Assembly: GCA_002914845.1 (NCBI GenBank)
Contig: JXTC01000011.1
Location: 2,082,821 to 2,146,820, forward strand
Direction: 5' to 3'
Source: Trema orientale
Taxonomy: Eukaryota > Streptophyta > Magnoliopsida > Rosales > Cannabaceae
Length of the DNA stretch: 64,000 nucleotides
Position numbers and translations under genes: made by a program. The notes below the pieces were generated by a model. The model worked only from the letters and a program-made list of their open reading frames with translations. It did not search any database and had not been told where the DNA came from. The number at the start of each line of letters is the position of its first letter. Position 1 is the stretch's first letter. Shown here one piece after another: positions 34,382 through 46,550 of this stretch.

Positions 34382-37300
34382 CTAATCCTGAGGAAGAAAC
34401 GCAATCTCAATTTCTTGAAGTGATTTCCCTTTGGTTTCCAACACGTTTCTTTTCACAAAAACAACTGCCATCACGCAAAAGGTAGCAAAGATTGAATACA
34501 AGAGTTGCGGCCCGAGTTGCTCCAGTAAACGCAAGAAAAGCAATCCGACGAAGAAATTTATCACCTGGAGAACAATAAGTCACAGAAAAAATATTAGATG
34601 GTGGAAGTCCATTTTTACTCTCAATTTTCTTGAACTAATCCAAAATGAGTTCTACATTTCAGATAGCTGTTGACTTAACTGAAAGAGGAAAAACTAAAGT
34701 AAAGGCAGAAGAAAATTACCCAATGCACTGACATACAGAAGGCCATAGCTTTTGCCCGAATTCGGTTAGGGAAAATTTCTGAGAGGAGAAGACCCGGAAC
34801 TGGACCAGCTCCTAGAGCAAATGTGAATACGAACCTGCAATAAGTTATTCTTAGTGAGTATTGAGCATGGCTATTCATACTATTTGTCGGGGCATCAATG
34901 TAAAGTGACTAGATATGAAGTTTTTCTTTAGGCATTAAGTATTTCCAAGTTGCTTCCGTTGCTAGCAGAGGCATGAATTGGTATCCCAAACGCAAAGTTT
35001 ACTACAAAATTTCCAGGCATATAAAATTACGTGTTTACCAAGAAAAAAATTGGCAATGAACTACCAAGTACCAATGTCAAGTTAGTGCAGAATGATTAAC
35101 TCCCTACAATGTCAATGAAGGGTAAGACTTCATTTTATAACGTCTAAAAGTGTAACATTAATTTCAATTTCAAGATGATTGAGTAGCAGTACTCACATGA
35201 GCATACCACCAACAGAAAGGTATAACGATCCAGTCTCTGATGCATAAGAACTTGCCGCCGCGACTTGAATTGCCATTGCTATTGACTAAAATGATAAAAA
35301 CAGATGTGTAAGCCTAGACCTCACTTTCTTCATGTTTCAAATTACAAGCCAAAAAGAAAAAAGAAAAAATAAAAGAATTAAAAAAAAAAATTATCTGCTG
35401 CTAGCTGAGTGTGGCATTGGTTATAGTACAGATTCTCTACTAAAATGATGCAAGAGAAATGAATAACATGACCATGATAGAGTGAGATTTGCTGGCCAAA
35501 GAATATCATTTAAATAGAATGTTATCTTCCTTTAGGATTAAACACCGATGTATAACCTTTCTTTTGCTCAAAACATGAAAACTCATTTCCCTTGGTGCCA
35601 TAAACATTTGACCTGTGTGAGTTAATAGGACTCTCCAGTATATATCCCAGTTCACTTCCACATAAATATTATGAAGCTAGATAATTTCAATTCAATTCGC
35701 ACTGAAGAGGGACATTTATCGAAAATTTTACAGCGAGGAATATGCAATGAAGAAATTACCATGCCAAAGAAGCTCCATTGAAGGAGAACTTTTCTTCCTA
35801 GCTTATCCATCAAAGCTGTTGCAATAACCGATCCTGAAAATAAGTAAAAACTGAACAGTCAAGAGACAGGTTCAATAACCCAACACGGGTAACAATTTTA
35901 TCTAGAAGAAAATTATACCTGTTAAGTTTACAATCCCTATGCAGACATTTGCAAGACTTGATGGTATCCCCGCTTTTTTAAAAACAGCCGAAGAGAAATA
36001 AAACACAGCATTTATACCAGATAGCTGTTGTAAAGCAAATAGGGTTGACCCAATAAAAACAACTGCAAAAAGAATGCGTGAATAACAAAGAACTTTTGGA
36101 GAAGGAAAAAAGGAAAAAGATGAATGTAAGCGTAGCATTATAAATTTAGAAAACAAAGAGAAGAAGGCAATATATTCTTAAATCACATATGACTATACCG
36201 GAAACTTATCTTATCTACCTCTAAAATGAGAACCATATAGCAAATCTGAAAGCTTAACAGAATCAACGTCTTCTCCCCTGTCCAACTTGGATAACTCTGC
36301 CATTGCGACTTTGACGTGTGATAATCCAAGGAGCTTCTCAAATTGAACTTCAGCCTCAGCAGTTTTTCCTTGCTATTAAATAAGAGAGAGATTGTTATAG
36401 GTTGTTTTCAGCAGAACCACTAATACTAAGGAACTCAAACATATATTAACTTCAGATCCTGTTATGGAGAAATTTTCTGTGTCATTCAGACCAACATAAG
36501 GCAGTAATTTTTTATACAAAAAAAGGGGTATTACTGAGGTAGCCACTTAGGATGCAAAAGATATGCAGTCAAACCTTATACAGCCAATGTGGACTCTCCG
36601 CACAGAAAAACATGGCAAGAGCAAGTATTGCAGCTGGAATTGTTGATACCCAAAAACAAACACGCCACCTGAGTACAGAAAATGAGATGTACTTTAGAAT
36701 GGTTGAAAATAAGAGCAGAGACATGGCTCTAGGATGATTTCCTACCAGCCAACAACATCTTTGACAGGAATTCCAACGAAAAGAGCCCCAATGATCCCAA
36801 GGCATGTAGCAATTTGGATTAAGCTTCCATAAGTACCCCTAACAAAAGCAGGTGAAACCTGCCAACAACAATTGGAGAAATAGGATGAAATAAAACTACA
36901 ACTTTAAGGTAGTGTGAAAATTCATGCTGGCATCTGCGAGAAAGATGCAATAGTATTCGTACCTCAGTCACATAGAGAGCAGCAACAGGAGGTCCCAGGC
37001 CCATACCAGTCCCAACAAATAACCTTCCTAAAAGCATGCCAGCAAGGGTTTTGCTTGTTGCACTGAAAATGCAGATTTAACTTCAGATTTGAAGTCCTTA
37101 TTCCAAGAGTATGAATTTTGGGAAAGAGATGGAAGAAAGTAATATCACTAGCAAGAGGAATTTATACTGCAAAAATATAAACAAAATTCTTGTGTGTTTA
37201 AACATAAAAAGACTACCAGGAAATCATTTGATGCATAAACACCTTAAACCATCAACACTGTACCAAATAAACTTATTATTAATTTATAGTCCAACAACCA

Positions 37301-39126
37301 AAAAGGGATATGATTATGCTTGGGTCAGGAAACCCAAATTAAATAGCCTGACTTATGTGATACTGAAACCCCTTTAAACATCCACACAGATATAAGCCCT
37401 TCCACAAATATCTTCTCTTTACAACCCGTTTTTCCTAGAGGACATAACCTTGGCCCTCCCGACAAGTACATCATTTTGGCCTGTTCAGGGACGAAAAGAA
37501 ATATGTATGCGCCCCTATCAACATGCTAACATTAGGGGCCTCATACACAAAAATTAGATCATCATGTTTATTGTCAGCTTGTCAAATCCTAACCACCTCA
37601 GCTTGTCAAATCCTAACCACAATCAGTGAACCCACAAATGTATAAGCGAAGAAACTACAATTTCCCTCCCAGCAGAATTGGGGTGAAAATGAATAAAACT
37701 TTTACACTCGTCCTCAAGCTGAATCCAGCAATCTTTGGGAGGTACAAAACTATAGCATATTACTAACTAGGTCCCCATGAAGAATCGAATCCCAAACCTC
37801 ACGGAGCAAACCACAGACTTGACCAATCGACCAAACCCTTATGGTTGGGTGAAAATGAACATGTGATAATGATACCTACAGCAAAGGATTATCAAAGTAT
37901 AAACCCGCCACAAACTAGCAATGGCCAAGGTAAAAGGGAGTGCACAAATATCATCAGAATTAGTTTCAGAAAGGTTCATGAATTCTAGCTCAAAGCTGTA
38001 TCTGAAAATACCCTGAAGAGAAACAATGTTTCTCTCAGTGCTCTCAGAATGAAATGTTTTTTTACAGAAAATCCTTTATGGGGTAATCCCATCACCTCAT
38101 AGCAGCACCAATAATCATAGGCAGTGCACACAGCTGAAATGCCCTGCGGCGACCGAGCTCATCAGCAATCCAACCACTGAATAGAGATCCAATAAAGGCT
38201 CCACCCAGACATGTACTCACAACCAGACCTACATCATATATACAGAACAAAAATTTACGGAAGAGGAAGCAAGATGCCAAAACTAGAAGTGGTCAAGAGC
38301 GCCCAGAAAGGGAGAAAAAAAAAAAGGAAGAGGATGCAAGATGTATCTCACCTTCGGCCAATGTGTTACCACTGAACCCAAGATCAACAGAGATGCTTTC
38401 AAGGGGTTCGTTTACTACACTGCATTAAGCATTAAAAGAGAGTGTGTGTCATTAGTGAAATTTCTTGCTTATCAAGAAATTAAATGCAAGGAGAAGGTGA
38501 GGGGGAGAGAGGGGGAAAAACTACATGAAAAAAAAAAAAAGGGTTCAAAACAAAGAAACCAACCCCAGATGGTAGCCAAATAAGAATGAAGATATAGTTG
38601 CCACCAGAACATGTGGAAAAGATAGCCTCCATGAAGGATTCGACGTATCTATACCCGTACCATCCTGTAAAAGAGCTAAAAGACATAGCAGAGTTCAGCT
38701 CAATATTTAGTCGCATCATATCTAAACATATACTTAATCTAGACCGGTTACTCAAGGAACTCCAACATATGATTTACCTCATTAAGTTAATATATAATTA
38801 AAACTAAAGCCAAAAGGAAATGCTTGTTCGTATTTGATACTGAAAAAAATGCTAGAAGTCGTTTCCGAAAAAGGAGGAGGGTAATCTTTAGTTTAATAGT
38901 GTTGAACAACATATCAACTCGAAATCCATCGCTAGCCTAAGCATGAATCCCTGTAAAACAACAACAACAAACAGATTCTGTTTGGTCAGGGGGTACTATT
39001 ACCAGATTTATCTTCCAAATCCATGGGATTCATATAATCCCTTGATTCCGCATCAAGAGTATCCGTGTAATCTCTCGACGACAAGCGCTTGTACATCGAG
39101 GAAGCTTCACGTTGGCGTGCCCACAT
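34382..39126 (-). CDS. Plastidic glucose transporter 1-like sugar carrier, 491 aa, 13 exons
   Basis: MFS sugar transporter of the plastid glucose-translocator group. Exons in coding order: 39003-39126, 38564-38648, 38352-38419, 38096-38228, 36963-37062, 36858-36746, 36668-36575, 36372-36219, 36062-35919, 35833-35760, 35285-35197, 34834-34720, 34564-34382. Motifs are ELGRRRAFQL, MLLGRLFVGTGMGLG, VRGTYGS, AESPHWLY, FALQQLSGINAVFYFS, KLGRKVLL, GAGPVPGLLLSEIFPNRIRA and the C-terminal LETKGKSLQEIEIAFLPQD. The start MWARQREASSMYKRLSSRD and whole layout match Arabidopsis At1g05030 (probable plastidic glucose transporter 1) from memory. A classic transit peptide is not obvious. The exon 2 acceptor is uncertain: frame favours TATAG (exon from 38648) over the nearer TACAG. 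A likely 5' UTR intron (about 39195-39884) excludes upstream starts. Confidence 0.92.
37694..37846 (-). mobile_element. tRNA-derived SINE in intron 4 of the glucose transporter
   Basis: Flanked by an exact 13-bp direct repeat GGGTGAAAATGAA (37681-37693 and 37847-37859). On the minus strand it begins AACCATAAGGGTTTGGTCGA and has an A-box-like TGGTCGATTGGTCAAG. A B-box-like GGGATTCGATTC follows about 35 bp on. It is in the same orientation as the host gene. Non-coding. Confidence 0.7.
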
Positions 39127-40284
39127 ATGCCACAACCAAGCCTGACTTCCTCCCAGCAGATCAAGGAACCTCAGGAACTCCTCCAATAACTTACTGCATC
39201 CATTATCAAACAAGTCAATTTCCCATTTCCTGGTTTCAATTACCAATAAAGAAAAACAGGAACAACATATCGAATTTCCAGCACGTCCACTTATCTAACA
39301 ACTTTTAGAGTGTAACAAGTGCGGACTAAGATACATTAACTACATATATTTGTATGGCAATAAAAATTTGTATGTTTTTTGGCTTGATCATTAGTAAAAT
39401 TTCTATGTCGCATTTATGCTTTTTTAAAGCTGAATTTGGTTATAATTCATCATAGATTAGACGCATATTTAACTCTACTACTCTCCATCATAATCTAGGC
39501 TTCCAATAATGACATCATAATTAAATCGATAGCTAATGTAATCCATTCAAAGAGATTTGCATACATAATCAGTCAATCTCTTTTTCCTTTTGATTTTGAT
39601 TTTTTATCTTTACTTTAGCAAAGAAAGAAAAAAAAGTAAAGAAAGAAAAAAAACTAACTCAAAGTCGATGAACCAGTTCACTTGCGAATCAAATACTACA
39701 ACTCCGTCCGATTTTTCAGAATATCACCCTAGTGTTTCTCAACAACCAAACAGATTTCAAAACCAAAATCTCAAAGAAACAAATAATAAAAAATAACGAG
39801 AATTGGAAGAAAAATTCATAAGAAAACGTAACCAATAGAAATCAAAACATATAAAATGCCATCAAAATTAATTCCAGTACTCACTCCTTCTATAGGCACG
39901 ATCATCCACCGGATCTTGGACCAGCTCAAGAAATTTCTAGACGAGGAGAACAACTGTATCAACTTTATATACAACACATACAACTGTTTGCGACTATGCG
40001 TGTACCGCTTATCCTGCGCCACCTGCTGCGTCGTTTTTTTTCCTTTTTTTCTTATATATATATATATATATATATTCTCAAAAAGTGAGATTAGGCCGTC
40101 AATTGTTGAGAAAGCACCGAAAATCCTCGATTTTTTTTTTTCTTTGTTCCACCAAACAGACAATGAAATAGGAACGACGATATTAAATATTGAAAAGAAT
40201 TAAGAGAGATAAATGACTAGTTTATTAAATTAATTAAAGTTGGTCTCTTGAAATAATAATAGGACTTTGGCGGTTGAGGTGAGG
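39127..40284 (-). promoter_or_regulatory. 5' leader and proximal promoter of the glucose transporter
   Basis: A candidate 5' UTR exon lies upstream of a GTGAGT donor at about 39879-39884 (minus strand), paired with a TGCAG acceptor near 39195. An (AT)n run is at about 40054-40075. Open frames here are TTG-started shadows with no family match. Confidence 0.4.
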
Positions 40285-40293
40285 CCACGTGTC
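40285..40293 (-). promoter_or_regulatory. G-box/ABRE (CCACGTGTC), first of two
   Basis: CCACGTGTC on the + strand, about 1.16 kb upstream of the glucose-transporter start codon. It forms a pair with the identical site at 40358-40366. Paired ABREs are typical of ABA- or stress-responsive promoters. Confidence 0.45.
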
Positions 40294-40357
40294 GGAGCTT
40301 GGCAGAGATTTCATTCAATTAATTAAAGCTGCTGTCAGTTTCTGAGACGCGAAATCT

Positions 40358-40366
40358 CCACGTGTC
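40358..40366 (-). promoter_or_regulatory. G-box/ABRE (CCACGTGTC), second of two
   Basis: Same 9-mer and orientation as at 40285, 73 bp away, within a small GC-richer island (40261-40385). Confidence 0.45.
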
Positions 40367-40385
40367 CTCCCTCGATACTGACGCA

Positions 40386-41132
40386 ATTTCTTTTTCAGTT
40401 TTTTATTTTGGCTAAACATGCTTTTGCGTACGAGGACACTGAATTTGGTTATTTATAAAAGGAAACGACACATCTTCTTGTGACTTTTTAGTATTTCGAG
40501 TTGGCCCACCGACTGTTCCAAAAAGCGCGTGTAGTACGAATTTTCTTTTTTTTTTTAAAAAAAAAAATTGAATTTTCGTTTTACCTAAAATATAAAAAAA
40601 TTCATTCAATCAGTTCAACAAGCAATACCAAAATCAAATTCCAAAAAAAAAACATCTCAATTGACTCATATAATATAAATAACATGCAAGTCACCCCACA
40701 ATAAGATTAATTATCTTTATTGGAGATTTCTCTTCAGCTTTTTTCTGAATTCCCTAATTTTTTATTGTACAAGTCTTCCTCAGAAGTTCGGGTTCTAACT
40801 TCCAAACCTGAAATAAAAATAATGAGGAAAATCCTGAAGGCATGTGGATCTTAAAAAAAGAGTAGGAATTACGTGTTGTAGGAATTACTAATAAATATAA
40901 GGCTAGTGAATTAAGAAAATAGGCATTTAATTAGGTGATACGTCACCAGGTGTATACTATTACAAGAGAGAGGAGAAAAAAAGAGGAGACGCGCTTTAAG
41001 TTTGGAGAGTGAATTAGAGCGGGGCCAAGTAACGACAAACCTTCACATGCCGATGTTCGGTATAGATACACCCTAGGTACCAGGACCCATGCCAATAATG
41101 ATGCCATGTCTCATGCGTAGCTCATTTTCGTC
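40386..41132. other. Intergenic sequence
   Basis: AT-rich with poly(T)/poly(A) at 40545-40568. Nothing supported as gene or element. Confidence 0.3.
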
Positions 41133-41195
41133 TTTTTGTGTAGTGGAAATGCGCAAGTCTGGGTTTTTTGTGTAGTGGAAATACGCAAGTCTGGG
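41133..41195. repeat. Two-copy 32-bp tandem repeat
   Basis: TTTTTGTGTAGTGGAAAT(G/A)CGCAAGTCTGGG occurs at 41133-41163 and 41165-41195 with a single substitution. Confidence 0.85.
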
Positions 41196-41685
41196 TTTGT
41201 TTTTTTTTTTTTTTTCCCCGAGCTTAAATAAGGTTAAATAAACTTTCTACTATTAATCAAACATATCTAAAGTAATAAAAAGAAGGGAGAATTTCAAATT
41301 TGGCCCCGAATCATATTTATATTGGCTTGTGAGCTATAATACAGCCCCAGTGAAACACTCAAATGATCGAAGTTCCAGCGATCATTGTGCTATTAAAAGA
41401 GACAGAAATAAGCTTATTGGCCTAGCATGGAGTTGGCTGACTTATTAATGCACTTGGTCATTAAACCTCATATTTGGACTTCTGAGGGAAATTATGGCCG
41501 AAAAAAGTCCCCAGTCTTTTGGCTCAAATTCGTCATCCTCGAGAGAGTGAAACCTTTACTTCGTCGTTTCACCAAATCCATCCAAGCTATGAAAGCATGC
41601 AGAAAGAGGAATATTTTAGCTACGGGACTAGCTTTTGCCGATGCAAGACTGTTATAACACTCACAAAATCTAGAATACAAATTGA

Positions 41686-41869
41686 TCACCACATGGTGTA
41701 GTGGTCAAGACGTCTGGATTAAGGACTTGGTCATAATGCTTTACGGAGACTAGGTCAGGCACTCTCAGTGGTCGCGGAGATTGCTGGTATAGCCGAAGGG
41801 GTGTAGAAAGGGAAGGGCACCACCCGATTCCCCTTTTCTTGAGTTTAAAAATATATATATATATATAAA
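41686..41869 (+). mobile_element. tRNA-derived SINE-like element
   Basis: Starts TCACCACATGGTGTAGTGGT, with an A-box-like TGGTGTAGTGG. A weak B box (GACTAGGTCAGGCACTC) follows, and it ends in an A/T-rich (AT)n tail. A 7-bp direct repeat AAATTGA (41679-41685 and 41870-41876) brackets it. The head resembles the SINE in the glucose-transporter intron (GGTCAAG after the A box). Confidence 0.55.
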
Positions 41870-44040
41870 TTGAAACACACTAATATAAAAAAGAATACGA
41901 TACTTAGCTACAAAATATAGATGTAAAATCATCAACAAGTATTTCACCAAGAAATAGAATAATTTATATTCTACAGTTTCCGTTTACTCAAAATACCCAA
42001 AAACCCATAGAGTAATTGACCCCCACTCAATTTTTTTTTTTTATGTTATATAATTTATATGTATAATATGTCTTTTTTCTCTAGTTTGTCTTCACTAAGA
42101 ATTTTTTCACCTAAGTCCTCACTATTTAAAGTAAATTTTAACATTTACTCTTATCTCAAAACTCACTTATTCATTTCTTATTAGAGAAATCATTCATGAT
42201 TGATATACTGTACTTTAATGTCATATGGATCAATATTATTATAAAATATTAGTCAATTTTCCTGATATTATTGTATTTGTTATTGTATTTTAAAGGTTAT
42301 CTTATGCACCCACTACAAATAAATCTTCGCTCCGCCATTGTATAGACTTCTTTAGAATTGAAAGTCCTGGATTATTCTCTATATATAGACCTTTGTGGTA
42401 GCCGTATAATCAGAGGTGGATGAGAATGGGCTAGAGAGACTGAGGAATAATGTAATCTATTAGGGTTTCCACAGTAGAGAAATCTAAAAATATAGTCATG
42501 GGTTCATGGGGGTTTTCGGCTTAGTGAAAACATAGAGAATATATTTATGGGCTTGAGTAATGATAGAGACACACAAACTCTATACACAAAAATCACACAC
42601 AATAGTGTAACATGTATTTTTTTTACCAATCATATACATAATGTGGTCCTACTTTGAAAAAATATGGATGTTTAAAAAGTATTCCACATCATTGTATTTG
42701 GTTTTTGTGTGTAAATTATGTCTTCCCTTTGCCCCTGAGTCCATACACGGCTGACCATTATCATATTACTTATTAAGTATCCTATATCAATGACCTCATT
42801 CACGTAAGTAACTAACAAGAGTCCTAAACAATTAAGACTCTTTAATTAATTAACAGCCACACTATGATGCTCATCCTTGGATGTTGAATTCATTTTCTTA
42901 ACTCTTGCTATCTCTACCAGCATGAATTACTTCACACTGCTACTTTGAACTCGCCACTTGACAGCTCTTTCTTAAACTAAACACTCTAAGGAATATTCTA
43001 TGACCGTTCTTGCCCTTCCTTAAAATTCTTTGCAACCTGAGCCTTTTTCCTGAATCATTATGTTCTTTGCTATCCCAAGCACAGTGTTCAAGCCATCTCA
43101 CTTTATACTTTCTATGACTTTTCTAGACTTCATCTTTGCACACTCAAGAGTTCTCATGTTCTTGGAAGTGTACTACATCAAGTGCTCTAAAGGTTAATCT
43201 ACTTCAAGCCCATTAATATGCTTCGCTTCTTATAACTCCATCTTTATACCATTTACCAAGCTAAAATTAATAGTCATAACGCAACCAACTTTGTCATTTT
43301 TTATGAACATCATGTCATTATCAACTTCTCTAGATTGCGTAAATATGTACCTTATGGACTTTATGAAAGTTGCAACTCATATTTTACTTTTATTGATTAT
43401 TTTTCTTCTTTTTATGCAATACTAAGCAAAACTGTTACATTTCGTATGTTCTAGAAGCCAAATTGTGTGCACCCTGAGTTTCTGCCTATCTTTAATTTTC
43501 TTATTGCATACTTGATCCTCTCCTCCATTGGTTGAACCCGTAGATCTCAACCAAACTGCCTCCCTAATAACACTTATTGTAATACCCACAAAATTAAGAA
43601 TATAATATCGATCTAAATTTTGCGCATAAACACAAGAAAATAAAGAATACGATATCTAACATAATTAAGCTACAAAATATAACTTATATCCACGGAGATC
43701 ACTAACAAACATTTCACTAAGAAAGAGAACAATTTATAATATACAGTTTTTGTTTACCAAAAGTAACTAAAAACCCATATGTACATTCTTTGTTCTTACG
43801 TACTAGTCCAAAAATCTCATGAACTCATCATTATATTTTTAGCTTTCTATATCCCAAAAATGCCAAGAGATTATATTATTCCTCACTCTTCCTAACTTAC
43901 TCTTATCTGCCTCTCATTATACGGCTACGACAAAGGTCTATCTATAGTCATATAGAGAATGATGCAAGAATTTCAGTTCAATACATGGCTAGCCATTATC
44001 CTATCACTTACTAAAAGTCCTAATCTGTGACACTCCCTAG
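41870..44040. other. Rearranged LTR-like debris with direct and inverted blocks
   Basis: Block A (about 41870-42005, ACAAAATATAGATGTAAAAT... to CCCAAAAACCCATA) recurs in direct orientation at about 43640-43780. Block B (about 42370-42515, TATATATAGACCTTTGTGGT and GAGGAATAATGTAATCT) recurs inverted at about 43810-43955. Block B contains a TATA-like ctctatatataga followed by transcribed-looking sequence, as in an LTR promoter. A short element ending CGCTCCGCCATTG (42010-42348) separates A from B in the first copy. No retroelement protein was recognised. Interpretation as two decayed, oppositely oriented LTRs is an inference. Confidence 0.45.
42565..42722. mobile_element. MITE, copy 2 (inverted relative to 7378-7540)
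   Basis: On the minus strand it shows CAAAGTAGGACCACATTATG in the core and ACACAAAAACC / ACACAAACTCTATACAC-type ends. It matches the family at 7378-7540 but is more diverged. Confidence 0.5.
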
Positions 44041-46550
44041 CTTATCTATATGACTATGTAGGTCAAACTAGGAAGTATTATATTTTCATAAACCATATCT
44101 GTAGTTTTGCAAAAAGGGAGGCAAATTTAAACTTTTTAAACTCTAAAACAAAAGATGCTGCGTGGCATTATTTTTTGAAAGTATCTCTACAAAATGTACA
44201 ACCAAAAGTTCTTATCAGTTTATCTTGCCATCAGCAGTAATATTTATACCAAGTCAAAATATCGAATACAAATAAAACATCGCCCAAAAATCAAGCTCGT
44301 CTACATCTGTATGATCATGGCGACAAGAAAGCATGCTAGCTAACCAGCAATGCTATACATCATGAGTCTCTTCACCTGCATCATAAGAACTAAATGAGCT
44401 AATGCTCAGTAAGTAAAGATCATGCATGCTCGTGAACGTGTTTCATATATAAACTTTATTGAAATTACCATTATACACTTTCTTTCATAACTTTTTATTT
44501 TGATGCACTTTCTTAGAAAACGTTTTTTTATAGGGCTCTTGAGTACATTACAAAATCAAGGCAGTCGGTGGGCAGCCGTGCCCACCTATGCGGGGAGGAA
44601 TCACATGGCCAATGCAAATCATACCTACCCATCGTAGACCGACTAAGTAATACACCTCATATAACTTATAGTATAATGTTCAGTCCCGGCAGTCGGTAGG
44701 CCATGCTCACCTGTGCGAGAAGGACACATGCGCAATCTATACCTACCCAACGCAGACAGACTAAACGATGTACTTAAAACATATCTTGTAAAATCAGTAC
44801 AATGATACTACTTCGAATCCAATGCGTGGAAAACTTCACTTCCTTGAAAATCAAGCTTAAATGATCATGCCATGCTTATGTCTTCCATAAATTTTACAAC
44901 AATAATATAAATAACATATAATTGAAATAATACACATAAGCATGTAGGAAAACATCTTGTATCTACTACTGTTCTTGTGATGTAGTTAAATCAAATCTTT
45001 ACTTACCTTGTGTCCGGTAGAAAAGATAGTGAAAAGGGTCAGTATCCTCTGTGGCAAGGTATGTGGAAGACCTGATATCAATTTCATTACTAGAATAATC
45101 ACTATAATGTAAAATACTTAAAGAAAATGACCACAAGACTGAAATGACAACTTTCACAAATCAGATTACTTAATCACAATACGACCCGAAAGTGTACAAG
45201 TAATAGGAGGCATGTAATAGCCAATGACTAGCATTAAAAACTGATTAAAATCATCAAAACATGAATGCTAGTTCTTTAGTATAAAAATGATCCAAAATGG
45301 TACATAATTTCGTAAAACCTGGTCCATTTGCTTCTAGATGGTACCATTTGGTTTTATAAATATTTGAACAGTACCTCCCCTATTTTAAGGACATTTATAT
45401 ATCTTTTAAATTATGGTTTAAACCTGCAATAAACATTGACAAGCCAATTCCTATATATACATATCAAAGAGAATTATTTAGAATAACCTAAGTGCACTTG
45501 AATTCCTCTCAGTATAGACAAAGTTTAAACCCACTTTTATACTTGTATATCATCACAACCAGTAAGTAAATAGATGTAATATACATAAAAGGATCAATAT
45601 CTTACACATTCTAAGTAAAGAAATCAAATTACAAGTGTAGACAACTTATTCCAATAATGAAAATACTTGAATCTACAAATAGCAAACTTTAGGATTTTAA
45701 GTCTAACTTTAATCCTCAACTTAAATTCTATATTTTCAGTAATATATATAGTTTCCTAGGACCTTTATTCATAAAATAAAAGCTTTAATTTAAGAGCTAA
45801 AATAAAAGAAATAAATTACCAATTCTACATTTCACAAAAAATTCACCTTGACTAATTTAAACTTTTGTTGAAACTCTTGCCTTCTACTTCTACAAAATTG
45901 ATTTCTAAGGCTTAGAAATAAACTTTAAGACTCAAGAAGACCTGAAGAAGCTCTTACTTAAGTTACAACAAGTGGAGAATTTCAATTAGGAAACAACACT
46001 AAAGAAGAAGAACTAGTAGACTCACCTTAGCTAGTTTAGACCTATCTTACTTTCTAGAGCTCCAACTTGAGTTCTACCATTTGAAAACTCTTGAATATGG
46101 CTAAGAAAAGTTTAGAGAAGTCTACATAGTAGCTGGAGTGATTCAAATCGTAGCTGGAGAGAAAAAATAAAGAAATGACTAGATTTGGTTCAAAATCAAT
46201 ATTTAATAGCTAAGAAAAGGCATAAATTAAATTCTAATGGGTATTTTCAATATTTCACTCCCTAACTTTCCATGTGTTTAGCTTTAAAGCACTCTTGGCT
46301 TACTCACCACGTTACTGGCTATTCCTATATACTCAAGTGTAGAACAAAATAGTGAAATCTAGCTTAGAAGATGAAATCTAGTCATACTTTGACTTATGAT
46401 CCCATATGGCTAATCTTATTGTAAGCTAGTGAAACCTAGTCTTATAACCCATCATTAAATATAAAAATAAATTAATTAGACTCCAATTAATAATGTAAAC
46501 AAAGCATCAATACCTAATTATCAGAATGCACAAAAATAACATTATGCGAT
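44030..46550. mobile_element. Candidate long non-coding LTR remnant
   Basis: Begins near TGTGACACTCCCTAGCTTAT, like the 'GGGTGTGACA' phrase of plant Ty3/gypsy LTRs read in reverse. It then runs about 2.5 kb without any long frame. It includes a diverged duplication at 44560-44650 and 44688-44770, each starting GGCAGTCGGT(G/A)GG and containing CATACCTACCCA / TATACCTACCCA. Ends and class are uncertain. Confidence 0.3.

Noticed and set aside
39127-39246. Longer N-terminus for the glucose transporter
   Set aside because: The extension starts with TTG and would lie partly in a likely 5' UTR intron. MWARQ is the family start.
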